This document shows, one piece after another, positions 16,347-24,486 of a stretch of 64,000 bases of DNA. The notes under the pieces were generated by a model. It made no database searches, had not been told where the DNA came from, and saw only the letters and a list, made by a program, of their open reading frames with translations. A program made the position numbers and the translations under genes. Every line of letters begins with the position of its first letter. Position 1 is the first letter of the stretch. This stretch comes from UBA7672 sp041166025 (GTDB lineage Bacteria; Pseudomonadota; Alphaproteobacteria; Caulobacterales; Hyphomonadaceae): positions 1-64,000 of the forward strand of contig JBEAMJ010000078.1 in assembly GCA_041166025.1 (NCBI GenBank), in the 5' to 3' direction.

Positions 16347-16887
16347 CCTTACGCTTCGCCTCGCCGCGCATGCCGATATCCCGACTTTGCTGCGCTGGGA
16401 TCGCGACCCCGCTGTCATCGCGGCCGGCAGTGACGATCCAGAGGCCGCCATCGCCTGGGGCGAGGACAATGACTGGGCCGGGAACATCGATCTCTATCAA
16501 CCCGGTGTCTGGGAGTACTGGATCGCAGAACTTCACGGGCGCCGCATTGGCTGCATGCAGATGTGCGATCCACATCTGGAGCCGGCTCACTACTGGGGCG
16601 AGATCGAGCCCAACCTGCGCTCACTCGATATCTGGATTGGCGAGGCGGAAGCGCGCGGCAAGGGCTATGGCGCGACGATGATGCGCCTCGCCTTCGCGCA
16701 CTGCTTTTCAGATCCACTGGTGACGGCGATCATCATCGATCCGCTCGCGTCCAACACGCGGGCGCTCAAATTCTACCAGCGTCTCGGTTTTGTCCCGACG
16801 CATCGGCAGGTCTTCCATGAGGAGGACGATTGCCTCGTTCACAGGCTCACGCGCGCTGACTGGCTCGCCCGGAATCAAGGAGAATAG
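16339..16887 (+). CDS. GNAT acetyltransferase, AAC(6')-like
   Basis: A 182-residue acetyltransferase. Features are LRLAAHADIPTLLRWDRDPA at the start, the acceptor region VWEYWIAELHGRRIGCMQM, the acetyl-CoA loop EARGKGYGATMMRLA and the terminal NTRALKFYQRLGFV. The domain order is that of the Acetyltransf_8 group, which includes aminoglycoside 6'-N-acetyltransferases. Most chromosomal members have other substrates, so resistance is not claimed. It starts inside the end of the MazG-like gene and ends three bases before serA, forming one transcription unit. Confidence 0.88.
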   Translation: MSDLTLRLAAHADIPTLLRWDRDPAVIAAGSDDPEAAIAWGEDNDWAGNIDLYQPGVWEYWIAELHGRRIGCMQMCDPHLEPAHYWGEIEPNLRSLDIWIGEAEARGKGYGATMMRLAFAHCFSDPLVTAIIIDPLASNTRALKFYQRLGFVPTHRQVFHEEDDCLVHRLTRADWLARNQGE

Positions 16888-16890
16888 TCC

Positions 16891-18465
16891 ATGGTGAAAG
16901 TTCTTATTGCCGATGACCTCGCCCCCGGCGCGGCTGACATCTTCCGAAATCGAGGTATCGAGGTGGACATGAAGGTCGGCCTCAAGAAGGACGAGCTGAT
17001 CAGGATCATCGGCGATTATGACGGGCTTGCCGTGCGCTCGGCGTGCAAGCCGGACAAGGATGTGATCGCGGCCGGAACGAAGCTGAAGGTGATCGGCCGC
17101 GCCGGCATCGGCGTCGACAATGTGGACGTGAAGGCCGCCACGGCCAAGGGCGTCATCGTGATGAACACCCCCTTCGGCAATGCGATCACGACGGCGGAGC
17201 ATGCGATTGCGATGATGTTCGCGGCGGCGCGGCAGATCCCGTCGGCGAGCCAGCGTACGATCGCGGGCGAGTGGCCGAAGAAGGATTACATCGGCATCGA
17301 GCTTTATGCGAAGACCTTAGGTCTCATTGGCGCAGGCAATATCGGCTCGATCGTTGCGGACCGCGCGCTGGGCCTGAAGATGAAGGTGGTGGCGTACGAT
17401 CCATTCCTGACCGCCGACCGTGCGACGGCGCTCGGTGTCGAGAAGGTCGAGCTGCACGAGCTTCTGTCGCGGGCTGACGTGATCACGCTGCATACGCCGC
17501 TCACCGAGCAGACGAAGAACATCCTGTCGGCCGAGAACCTCGCCAGGACGAAGAAGGGCGTGATCCTGGTCAACTGTGCGCGTGGCGGTCTGGCCGATGA
17601 GGCGGCGGTTCGTGCGGGGCTAGAGTCGGGGCATATCGGCGCTGCGGCATTCGACGTCTTCCTCGAGGAGCCAGCGAAGACCAACGTGCTGTTCGGCGCG
17701 CCGAACTTCGTGGCGACCCCGCACCTTGGTGCATCCACCGTCGAGGCGCAGGACAATGTCGCCTTCCAGGTCGCCGAGCAGATGGCGGATTACCTGCTGA
17801 CGGGCGCAGTGACGAATGCACTCAACACACCGTCGGTTACGGCCGAAGAGGCGCCGAAGCTGAAGCCGTTCGTGGCGCTGGCCGAGAAGCTTGGCCAGTT
17901 CGCGGGCCAGGTGGCGGATGGCGGCCTGTCGGAGGTCGAGATCGAGTATGAGGGCCATGTCGCCCAGCTCAACCGCAAGCCGCTAACGTCAGCAGCGCTG
18001 GCGGGCATGCTGCGGCCCTTCCTGGCCGAGGTGAACATGGTCTCGGCGCCGGCCATCCTGCAGGAGCGCGGCGGCTCACTGAAGGAATCGATCAACGAGG
18101 CGAGCCCGATCTACGACTCGCTGATCCGCATCAAGGTGAAGGTCGAGGGCAAATGGCGCTCGGTCGCCGGCGCTATCGTCGGCGGCAAGCCCCGCATCGT
18201 GGAGGTGAAGGGCATGGCGCTCGAGGCGGACTTCCAGCCCTACATGCTGTTCGTCAACAATTCCGACAAGCCGGGCTTCATCGGCGCGATGGCGGGGCTT
18301 CTAGGAGAGGCAAAGGTCAACATTGCGACGTTCAACCTTGGCCGCGAAAGCGCCGGCGGCGATGCGATCGCCATCGTCGGCGTCGACCAGGACGTGCCGG
18401 CAGCGACGCTGGAAGCGATCAAGACACTGCCGCAGGTGCGGTATGTGAAGGTGCTGAAATTCTGA
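16891..18465 (+). CDS. serA: D-3-phosphoglycerate dehydrogenase
   Basis: NAD-dependent enzyme of 524 residues for the first committed step of serine synthesis. The catalytic domain has the motif GLIGAGNIGSIVADRALG, the active histidine in ATPHLGAST and the arginine in NCARGGLADE. The intervening ASB-type domain spans about residues 320-450. The C-terminal ACT domain begins near YMLFVNNSDKPGFIG and is the usual site of serine feedback. The length is that of the long three-domain type. It is the last gene of the serC block. Confidence 0.97.
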   Translation: MVKVLIADDLAPGAADIFRNRGIEVDMKVGLKKDELIRIIGDYDGLAVRSACKPDKDVIAAGTKLKVIGRAGIGVDNVDVKAATAKGVIVMNTPFGNAITTAEHAIAMMFAAARQIPSASQRTIAGEWPKKDYIGIELYAKTLGLIGAGNIGSIVADRALGLKMKVVAYDPFLTADRATALGVEKVELHELLSRADVITLHTPLTEQTKNILSAENLARTKKGVILVNCARGGLADEAAVRAGLESGHIGAAAFDVFLEEPAKTNVLFGAPNFVATPHLGASTVEAQDNVAFQVAEQMADYLLTGAVTNALNTPSVTAEEAPKLKPFVALAEKLGQFAGQVADGGLSEVEIEYEGHVAQLNRKPLTSAALAGMLRPFLAEVNMVSAPAILQERGGSLKESINEASPIYDSLIRIKVKVEGKWRSVAGAIVGGKPRIVEVKGMALEADFQPYMLFVNNSDKPGFIGAMAGLLGEAKVNIATFNLGRESAGGDAIAIVGVDQDVPAATLEAIKTLPQVRYVKVLKF

Positions 18466-18504
18466 CGACTGGACATGGAGCGGAGGCTGGCTACCTTTCG
18501 CGTC

Positions 18505-19212
18505 ATGAACCGCCGCGCCTTTATCGCAGCGCTTGCTGCATCTTCAGCGCCTGCCCTTGCGCAGACAGGCGCGGGCCCTGCTGCACCGCTGATCTACTAT
18601 GCGGGGCAGGCGGGGCGGTTGACCGCTGATAGGTCCAGCCAGGGCGGGAATCCGTTTGCAAGCGCTCTGTGCGAGGTGATCGCCCAGAAGCCGCTCACGC
18701 TCGAGCGGTTCACCCGGAGCATGGCGGAGGCCAACCAGATCCATTCGCGCGGCTGGCAGATGATGGACTATCCGCGCGTGCTGCCCGATCCCAAGCTCAG
18801 GTTGGACAAGGGTGAAACCCGGCTTGCGCTCGTGCTGGTCAATGCGGACTATTCGAAGTCCAACGCCTATTCCCTGCCGGGCGCCGCGCATGACGCGAAG
18901 CGGGTGCCCGCGGCGCTCAACGCGGCAGGATACCAGACCATGCTGGTGCTCGATGCGACAGCCGAAGAGGCGCGGGCGGCGATGGCGGAATTTGCGACGG
19001 CATCCGAGGCGGCGGACAATGCGATCATCTATATCGGCGGCCACGGCGCGCAGCATCGGCGCACGGTTTACTGGATGATGGGCGATTTTCCGGACCAGGA
19101 TGCGAAATGGCTCGCAAGCCATGCCATCCCGGTGAGCGAAATCGCGAAGGCCGGACGCGCGCGGGCGCTCAACCTCGTGCTCTATGCCAGCTGCAGGGAT
19201 GATCCTTTCTGA
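18505..19212 (+). CDS. Caspase-like (peptidase C14) protein, exported
   Basis: A 235-residue protein with a signal sequence beginning MNRRAFIAALAASSAPALAQ, which could be a Tat or Sec signal. The caspase fold is supported by LALVLVNADYSKSNAYSLPG followed by DAKRVPAALNAAGY, the catalytic histidine His180 in YIGGHGAQH and the catalytic cysteine Cys230 in YASCRDDPF. The protein stops five residues after the cysteine, which is shorter than typical members. The first 60 residues after the signal contain GNPFASALCEVI, a segment that normally follows the cysteine in related proteins. It may therefore be circularly permuted or truncated. Confidence 0.8.
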   Translation: MNRRAFIAALAASSAPALAQTGAGPAAPLIYYAGQAGRLTADRSSQGGNPFASALCEVIAQKPLTLERFTRSMAEANQIHSRGWQMMDYPRVLPDPKLRLDKGETRLALVLVNADYSKSNAYSLPGAAHDAKRVPAALNAAGYQTMLVLDATAEEARAAMAEFATASEAADNAIIYIGGHGAQHRRTVYWMMGDFPDQDAKWLASHAIPVSEIAKAGRARALNLVLYASCRDDPF

Positions 19213-19228
19213 TGGTTTGGTCTTTCGC

Positions 19229-19582
19229 ATGACGCCGGACGAAGCGCACACCTTCGCGCGCGAATGGGTGAAGGCATGGAACGATCATGACCTCGAAGCC
19301 ATCCTGGCCCACTATGCCGACGACGTTGTCTTCCACTCACCGCGCATCCGAATGGTTACGGGCCGCGACACGGACGCCGTGCACGGCAAGGCTGCGTTGC
19401 GCGATTACTGGGCTAGGGCGCTTGGGCAGGCGCGCGACCTCTATTTTGAGGTGGACCAGGTGTTCGCCGGCTCCGACGCGCTGACCATCCTCTACACCAA
19501 CCATCGCCAGCAGCAGGTCACGGAGACCTTCGTGCTGGGGCCTGACGGCAGGGTCTCAAGGTCGGTCGCCGCCTATGCGTGA
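19229..19582 (+). CDS. SnoaL-like/NTF2-fold protein
   Basis: A 117-residue single-domain protein. The opening FAREWVKAWNDHDLEAILAH followed by YADDVVFHSP and later GKAALRDYWARAL is typical of the SnoaL-like (NTF2-fold) superfamily, which includes isomerases, dehydratases and many proteins without assigned function. The start at 19229 avoids overlap with the caspase-like gene, but ATG codons at 19199 and upstream are possible. The ligand cannot be predicted. Confidence 0.75.
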   Translation: MTPDEAHTFAREWVKAWNDHDLEAILAHYADDVVFHSPRIRMVTGRDTDAVHGKAALRDYWARALGQARDLYFEVDQVFAGSDALTILYTNHRQQQVTETFVLGPDGRVSRSVAAYA

Positions 19583-20367
19583 CCGACCGCCGTCGTCGTT
19601 TCGGCGGGTGCGTTGGCGCGCATCTTCGAGGCGTAGATCGCTGATTCCATCGCGATAACGAGGCATTTCTCCGGCGGCATGATGCGCGATCCGGCGAGCA
19701 CCATGTTGGCGGCGGCCTGGGCGGTGATGGCGACCCATGACTTGCGGTTGGCGAGGCCGGCCTGAGCTGTGATGGTCGGGCTGATTTCGCCGGCAAGCGC
19801 GGCGAAGGCGACCGGACCAACCAGTTTCAGGAGATCGCGTACCGAGGCGACAGGCTGGAGTTTGTCCTCGACCGAGGGGCGGCCTTCCTTCGGGGTGTTG
19901 AACGAGTCGCTGACATGGTGGAACATCGCCGGCACGTTCGGCATCGCACTCTTGCTCATGCCTTTCGACAGGGCGGCCGAGACCATCATGTTCCAAACGC
20001 GCGAGCGAGCAAGAACCGGGTCATTGACGCTGTAGAGCATCCGGTTCAGCGCATCGCCATAAAGGAAGATGCGCCCGTCCGACTCGAGCTTGACTTCGAT
20101 GAGCTTTTTCTCGGCAGTCGCCTTCTCCATCATCTCGACGTCCGCGAGCATCGAGACCTGGGCGGCGACGCCTGCGACGGCGCCTGCGGCTGCCAGCAGC
20201 GTCGGCGCGTGCAGCTTGCCTTCGAGCGCGACGCGCGGCGGCAGGTTGCGGAGAAGGTTACCGAAAGCGTAATTGCACGCCATCTCGTCGGGCTGTCCGG
20301 CCCAGGGAAAAGGGTTGCCTGTGTTGACGTTGGTCGCCAGCTGCGCCGCCCCGTTTGTCCCGTTCAT
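19573..20367 (-). CDS. Conserved protein of unknown function
   Basis: A 264-residue protein. It has an alanine-rich hydrophobic segment near residues 45-65 (LLAAAGAVAGVAAQVSMLA) and another near 175-210. Motifs that could help a search are NYAFGNLLRNLPPRVALEGK and DGRIFLYGDALNRMLYS. The start at 20367 has GGGAG seven bases upstream and is preferred to an upstream start at 20463. It is transcribed away from the MerR regulator, and the two share a 120-base promoter region that carries a TTAACCAT sequence at 20424, a CtrA-type half-site. I do not recognise the family. Confidence 0.75.
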   Translation of the reverse strand: MNGTNGAAQLATNVNTGNPFPWAGQPDEMACNYAFGNLLRNLPPRVALEGKLHAPTLLAAAGAVAGVAAQVSMLADVEMMEKATAEKKLIEVKLESDGRIFLYGDALNRMLYSVNDPVLARSRVWNMMVSAALSKGMSKSAMPNVPAMFHHVSDSFNTPKEGRPSVEDKLQPVASVRDLLKLVGPVAFAALAGEISPTITAQAGLANRKSWVAITAQAAANMVLAGSRIMPPEKCLVIAMESAIYASKMRANAPAETTTAVGHA

Positions 20368-20489
20368 GTGCAGTCTCCCGGAAAGGTTTGGGCTTTCCAA
20401 GCAACTATCGGACCACGCGAAGTTTAACCATCTGCCGGCTGCATAAATCCCGTTGACCCTCACGCGCCGTTAGGGTGCATGAGGGCGCG

Positions 20490-21260
20490 ATGAGGGACCT
20501 GACCGTCAAGCAAGTCGCGGCGCTTTCGGGCGTAACCGTGCGCACGCTGCACCATTATGACGAGATCGGTTTGCTCGCGCCGGCCCATATCGGCGCCAAC
20601 GGCTATCGTTACTATGGCCGGAGCGAGCTCCTGCGGCTGCAACGCATCCTGTTCCACCGCGAGCTTGGCGCGCCGCTCGGCGAGATCGCGGCGCTGATCG
20701 CGCTTGAGGAGGACGACCCGGTTGGCGCGCTGCTGCGCCACCGCGGCCGGCTCGAGGCCAAGCGCGAACGCTATCGCGTTCTTATCGACACAATCGACCG
20801 GACGGTCGCCAATCTAGAAGGAAAATCACGGATGTCTGAAGCAGATCTCTATGCGGGGTTCTCGGCGGAAAAGCATGCGGAGTATGAGGCCTGGCTGATC
20901 GCGCACTATGGCGATCCGATGAGGGATGACATCGCGCGTTCGCGGCGGGCGATGGCGAAGCTGGGCGAGGCCGGGCAGGCGGCCATGATGGACCGGCTGA
21001 AGGAGATCGAGGCGGCGCTGGCCGAGGGCATGAGACGCGGGATCAGCCCGGCTGCCGATCCGGTCGACCGGTTGATCGAGCGACATCGCGCCTGGGTGGC
21101 GGCGGCGTGGGACAGGCCATGTCCGCCGCAGGCTTATGCGGGCCTTGCCGAAGTCTACCTTTCGCATCCGGACTTCATCGCGCGATATGAGGCGATCGCG
21201 CCCGGCTTCGCTGTGTGGCTCACGGATGCGATGAAGGCTCACGCGCAGAAGCAGGCCTGA
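20490..21260 (+). CDS. MerR-family regulator with TipAS-type ligand domain
   Basis: A 256-residue regulator. The MerR DNA-binding part is LTVKQVAALSGVTVRTLHHY followed by DEIGLLAPAHIGANGYRYY. A coiled coil follows, then a C-terminal TipAS-like globin-type domain from about residue 110, ending near YEAIAPGFAVWLTDAMKAHA. TipA-type proteins bind thiopeptide antibiotics in streptomycetes; proteobacterial members have unknown ligands. ATG at 20490 is chosen; a GTG at 20475 is in frame. An inverted repeat ACCCT (20456-20460) with AGGGT (20472-20476) just upstream could be an autoregulatory site. Confidence 0.85.
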   Translation: MRDLTVKQVAALSGVTVRTLHHYDEIGLLAPAHIGANGYRYYGRSELLRLQRILFHRELGAPLGEIAALIALEEDDPVGALLRHRGRLEAKRERYRVLIDTIDRTVANLEGKSRMSEADLYAGFSAEKHAEYEAWLIAHYGDPMRDDIARSRRAMAKLGEAGQAAMMDRLKEIEAALAEGMRRGISPAADPVDRLIERHRAWVAAAWDRPCPPQAYAGLAEVYLSHPDFIARYEAIAPGFAVWLTDAMKAHAQKQA

Positions 21261-21270
21261 GGCGAGCGCG

Positions 21271-21963
21271 CTAACGGCTGGCGCGCCGCGTGGGACTGCC
21301 GGACCGGCGGGCGGATTTGGTCTTCTTCGCCGGGGTCTTCTTGCGTGCGGGGATGATCGGTCTTGCTTTCAGGGCCGAGGGAACAGGCCAGCGACCGGTT
21401 TCTTCTTCCCAGTGCGCGCGGCAGAGCGAGACATACATCGATTTCTCGATGCCGACCTGATCGCCCGTGGTGAGTGCGCGCCCGTCAGACGTCTGGCGCA
21501 CAACCATGGTCGCCTTTCGACCGCAATGACAGATGGTGCGGATCTCACGCAGGCTGTCGGCGATGGCCAGAAGTTCGGCAGAGCCACTGAAGAGTTCGCC
21601 CCGGAAATCCGTGCGCAGGCCATAGCACAGCACCGGAATGCCGAGGCGGTCGGCGACGCGCGCGAGTTGCCAGACCTGCTTCCTGGTCAGGAACTGCGCC
21701 TCGTCGATGAAGATGCAGTCGACCTTTTTCCGGCGGTGTTCGCGGTTGATCCAAGCGTAGAGGTCATCAGCCTCGCCATAAAGGAGGGCTGCGGCGTCGA
21801 TGCCGATGCGCGAGGTGATGCGCCCTGCGTCCGCGTCGGCATAGAGCGCGGAGGTAAACAGCAGCGAGCGCATGCCCCGCTCCTGGTAGTTGTAGGCGGC
21901 CTGCAGCAGAACGGTCGACTTGCCGGCGTTCATCGCGGCATATGAAAAATAGAGCTTCGACAT
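21271..21963 (-). CDS. tdk: Thymidine kinase
   Basis: Cytosolic salvage enzyme of 230 residues that phosphorylates thymidine. The P-loop is AAMNAGKST, the Walker B region CIFIDEAQFL, and the lasso zinc site is formed by ICHCGRKA and SLCRAHW cysteines. The core is type II thymidine kinase. The C-terminus carries a lysine- and arginine-rich tail of about 35 residues (ARKKTPAKKTKSARR), which is unusual for this compact enzyme and may bind nucleic acid or be disordered. The gene lies 24 bases after the cytochrome gene on the same strand. Confidence 0.95.
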   Translation of the reverse strand: MSKLYFSYAAMNAGKSTVLLQAAYNYQERGMRSLLFTSALYADADAGRITSRIGIDAAALLYGEADDLYAWINREHRRKKVDCIFIDEAQFLTRKQVWQLARVADRLGIPVLCYGLRTDFRGELFSGSAELLAIADSLREIRTICHCGRKATMVVRQTSDGRALTTGDQVGIEKSMYVSLCRAHWEEETGRWPVPSALKARPIIPARKKTPAKKTKSARRSGSPTRRASR

Positions 21964-21987
21964 GGCCGCCTCCCGGCGTCCGGCATT

Positions 21988-22476
21988 TTATTGCGGCAGG
22001 CCGGCGGCGACGAACTTGGAGAGGTCGTCAAGCTGCTCGGCGGAAAGCGCTGCCGCCATCGGGGGCATCTTTTCGCCCGGCGCAACCATGCCCTTCACGA
22101 TCTTTTCCTTGACCGCTTCGTAGTCGAGGCCAGCGGTGAGAGCGATTCCCATCTGCGTTCCCTGGCCGGTAGGTCCATGGCACATCGCGCACGAGCCGGC
22201 GCCGGCATAGATGGCGCGGCCGCTGGCGAGTTCCTCGGGCGTCGCCTCTGAGCCGGCTGCGGGTGCAGCCAGAGGCGCGGGCGCTGCGACCTCGGCCGGA
22301 GCGGTCGACAGCGAATCGGTGGTGTTCTCGGCCGCCGGACCGCTTGGGCCTGCCGGCGCCTCGGCGATCGGGGCTGGCGGCGGCGCAGCAGGGGCCGGTT
22401 CTTCCGCCGCCGGCGTGCACGCCCCCAGGAAGGCAAGCGTGGAAATGGTCAAGACAGAAGCGATACGAAGATTCAC
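21988..22476 (-). CDS. Lipoprotein c-type cytochrome
   Basis: A 162-residue protein. The lipobox LGAC is followed by a long proline- and alanine-rich linker, which tethers the heme domain to the membrane. The domain has one heme-binding motif, CAMCH, and a likely methionine ligand in GEKMPPMAAALS. It resembles small class I cytochromes of respiratory chains. The start is GTG at 22476, preceded by a GGGGGC ribosome site. The electron partners are not encoded nearby. Confidence 0.88.
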   Translation of the reverse strand: MNLRIASVLTISTLAFLGACTPAAEEPAPAAPPPAPIAEAPAGPSGPAAENTTDSLSTAPAEVAAPAPLAAPAAGSEATPEELASGRAIYAGAGSCAMCHGPTGQGTQMGIALTAGLDYEAVKEKIVKGMVAPGEKMPPMAAALSAEQLDDLSKFVAAGLPQ

Positions 22477-22597
22477 GCGAAGCCCCCTGCTGGTACGCCG
22501 GTCCTGGTTCCTGGGCCGCCCTTCAGCCATGTGTCGGCGGGGAGCCCGGCCCTGTCTGTCCCGCCTGCGGGCGGATCGCAAGACCCTGGGGGGCGCT

Positions 22598-23167
22598 TCA
22601 GCTCTGCATTGGGGCGTGGCGCTCGCCGGATGGTCCGGGAAACAGGTGGACGCCCTGGCGACTCGCGCGGCGGACGAGATCGGCAAGCGTCACCTGGCTG
22701 AAGGCGCCCTTCCAGGCCTTGCCGTGGAAGGCGCCGACGGGAGTTGCGGCGCGGAGGTCGGCCAGTGGCGTGACGTCTTCGACGACAAGAAGGCGCGGGC
22801 CGGGCTCATGGCAGGCGAGCACGAGCGACATCAGCGCCATCGGGTCGAAGGCGGCGACCAGGATCGCCTCGCCGCGCCATTCGTGCAGCAGATCGGCGAG
22901 CCCGTGGCTGTCAGCAAGAGAGCGCGTATCGTGGAAGAAGACGGGCTCGGACATCAGTGGGTTGAGACCCGTTGCGGCGCCTGTGTTGCGCGTGCGGATC
23001 AGGGGCTGACTGGCGCGGCGGCGCGTATGGGCGATGGTCCAGCCGAGACGCCGGCCGAGCGTCAGAAGCTGGCGGGCGGCGTGCGTCGCCTGCGGGTCGG
23101 GCGTGCGGTCGGGTACGGCGTCCGCCTGTAAGTCGACGCAGACAAGGCGGCAGGGCAGAGCATCCAT
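22598..23167 (-). CDS. Isochorismatase-fold protein with degenerate active site
   Basis: A 189-residue protein with the cysteine hydrolase (isochorismatase-like) pattern: RLVCVDLQAD supplies the first aspartate, and GEAILVAAFDPMALMSLVLA occupies the position where active members carry the nucleophilic cysteine after a TDGCV-type turn. That cysteine is absent, and the central lysine is not obvious. The protein may therefore be non-catalytic. It is the third gene of an operon with two acyltransferase-like genes, 41 bases downstream of the second. Confidence in the fold is moderate. Confidence 0.55.
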   Translation of the reverse strand: MDALPCRLVCVDLQADAVPDRTPDPQATHAARQLLTLGRRLGWTIAHTRRRASQPLIRTRNTGAATGLNPLMSEPVFFHDTRSLADSHGLADLLHEWRGEAILVAAFDPMALMSLVLACHEPGPRLLVVEDVTPLADLRAATPVGAFHGKAWKGAFSQVTLADLVRRASRQGVHLFPGPSGERHAPMQS

Positions 23168-23208
23168 GGCGGGACCCTGGGACTGGAAGGCTGCGAGGGT
23201 GGAGTTGG

Positions 23209-23790
23209 TCAGGCGATGGCGGGTCGGGCGGCCGAGCGATCCAGGACGTTTGCTTCGTCCCATTCACCTTCTGGCCGCATCACCACATAGGGATTGCTAT
23301 CCATCGTGACTGCGTCGTTGCGTGCGGCGAGCTCACGATAGCATTCGACATAGTCGTAGTCGGAGAAGCGGAAGCCCTCCCGGCCATCGCGCGGATAGAA
23401 GCCGAGCTGCTTCCAGAACGGCACGAGGCGCTTCTGGATGTAGCCCAGCACGTGCCGGTAACCCTTGCGACCGATGATATCGACGGCGGTTTCGATCATG
23501 AGCTTCACCAGCGCGCCGCCGCGCACGTGCTTCATCACGCACACGCGCTCGATCTTGGCGAAGGACGCGAACCAGCGGATGCGCAGCGTCGCCACCGGCT
23601 CGTTGCGCAGATAGGCGATAAGGTGCATGGCCGAGAGGTCGTTGTTGTCGAACTCCTCGTCATAGGGGCAGTCCTGCTCGGCGAGGAAGACGGACGCACG
23701 GATCGCGACGACCTTCATGAAGTCGCTGAGATCGCGCACCATCTCGACGCGCAGATCGTCACCACCATGATTTGCCTGGACCGACATCAT
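23209..23790 (-). CDS. GNAT-family acyltransferase
   Basis: A 193-residue protein with a GNAT/autoinducer-synthase-like fold. VFLAEQDCPYDEEFDNNDL and LRNEPVATLRIRWFASFAKI mark the N-terminal half. The acyl-CoA-binding region is VMKHVRGGALVKLMIETAVD, and YIQKRLVPFWKQLGFYPRDG precedes the end. The ATG at 23790 overlaps the stop of the upstream gene (ATGA), so translation is coupled. It is the central gene of a three-gene operon. The acyl donor and acceptor are unknown; acetylation is not certain. Confidence 0.8.
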   Translation of the reverse strand: MMSVQANHGGDDLRVEMVRDLSDFMKVVAIRASVFLAEQDCPYDEEFDNNDLSAMHLIAYLRNEPVATLRIRWFASFAKIERVCVMKHVRGGALVKLMIETAVDIIGRKGYRHVLGYIQKRLVPFWKQLGFYPRDGREGFRFSDYDYVECYRELAARNDAVTMDSNPYVVMRPEGEWDEANVLDRSAARPAIA

Positions 23791-24386
23791 GCCGCCATCT
23801 CCATGACCGAGGCGCAGCGCCAGAACAGGTGGGGCGTGGTGTCGAACGGGTAGAAGCCGAGATGTCGCATGATGCGTGCGCCGGCGTCGGTCGAGTCCCG
23901 GCCGAAGAAAGGCAGGTTGGGAAAGTGGCGGTCGATCAGCGTGCGCAGGCCAAGCACGAGCGCGCCGCGACTTACTTGATCCTTGCCGGCATAGCACCAG
24001 CAGTAGAAGCCTGCGAGCGGCTCGCCCATGCGGGCGACCCACTTCTGGTCGATATGAGCAGCGTTGAACGTGTTGTCGACGAGCGCTGCTACGCCTGCAC
24101 TGGTGAGAGCAAGCGGGGCGAGGAAGCCGGTGATCTCGCCGCGCCGCCGGATCACCCAGATCGAAGCGTTGGTGAGTCGGTCAACGCGCTTGATCTCTTC
24201 CAGCGAGGCAAGGCCCGGCCCGAGTTCCGCGGTTGCAAGGTCGTGAACATCCGCGAAATCCTGCTCGGTCCTGGCGTGCTCAAGCCGCACCGACGCCATC
24301 ATCGCTTCGGATGCGCCCGGCATATACTGTGTATGCAAACGCTCACCACCGAGCGACCGCAGAAGCGCTGTTGCGCTGTCCCCCAT
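23787..24386 (-). CDS. GNAT-like acyltransferase, partner of the downstream gene
   Basis: A 199-residue protein. RLEHARTEQDFADVHDLATA resembles the first helix of GNAT enzymes, VIRRRGEITGFLAPLALT the beta-strand region, and the end FFGRDSTDAGARIMRHLGFY has the terminal GNAT pattern. The usual RxxGxG/A acetyl-CoA loop is weak (KDQVSRGALVLGLRT). The ATG at 24386 follows AGGGTGA; a GTG at 24404 would extend it by six residues. It starts the operon and is divergent from the LysR gene. It may form a heteromer with the following GNAT protein. Confidence 0.65.
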   Translation of the reverse strand: MGDSATALLRSLGGERLHTQYMPGASEAMMASVRLEHARTEQDFADVHDLATAELGPGLASLEEIKRVDRLTNASIWVIRRRGEITGFLAPLALTSAGVAALVDNTFNAAHIDQKWVARMGEPLAGFYCWCYAGKDQVSRGALVLGLRTLIDRHFPNLPFFGRDSTDAGARIMRHLGFYPFDTTPHLFWRCASVMEMAA

Positions 24387-24419
24387 GACCGTCACCCTGA
24401 TCACCCCGACTTGGCGTCG

Positions 24420-24436
24420 TTAATTACTTGCTAACC
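24420..24436. promoter_or_regulatory. CtrA-box-like sequence between the GNAT operon and the LysR gene
   Basis: TTAA, seven bases, then CTAACC. The consensus for the cell-cycle regulator CtrA is TTAA-N7-TTAA, so one base differs. The site lies in the 100-base divergent promoter region, about 35 bases before the 24386 start. CckA, which controls CtrA phosphorylation, is encoded in this window, so a CtrA regulon is expected in this organism. AT-rich promoter sequence can give such matches by chance. Confidence 0.4.
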
Positions 24437-24486
24437 ATTCAACACAAACTGGTGGGTTGTGCCATTGCGATTCAGGCAGAGCGGGT

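Noticed and set aside
16339..16887. Aminoglycoside resistance gene
   Set aside because: The fold fits AAC(6')-like proteins, but the chromosomal context and lack of specific signatures do not support a resistance call.
20453..20476. MerR-type promoter with 19-base spacer before the TipA-like regulator
   Set aside because: A TTGACC box is present but no -10 element lies at the required distance; only a possible inverted repeat was kept in the gene entry.
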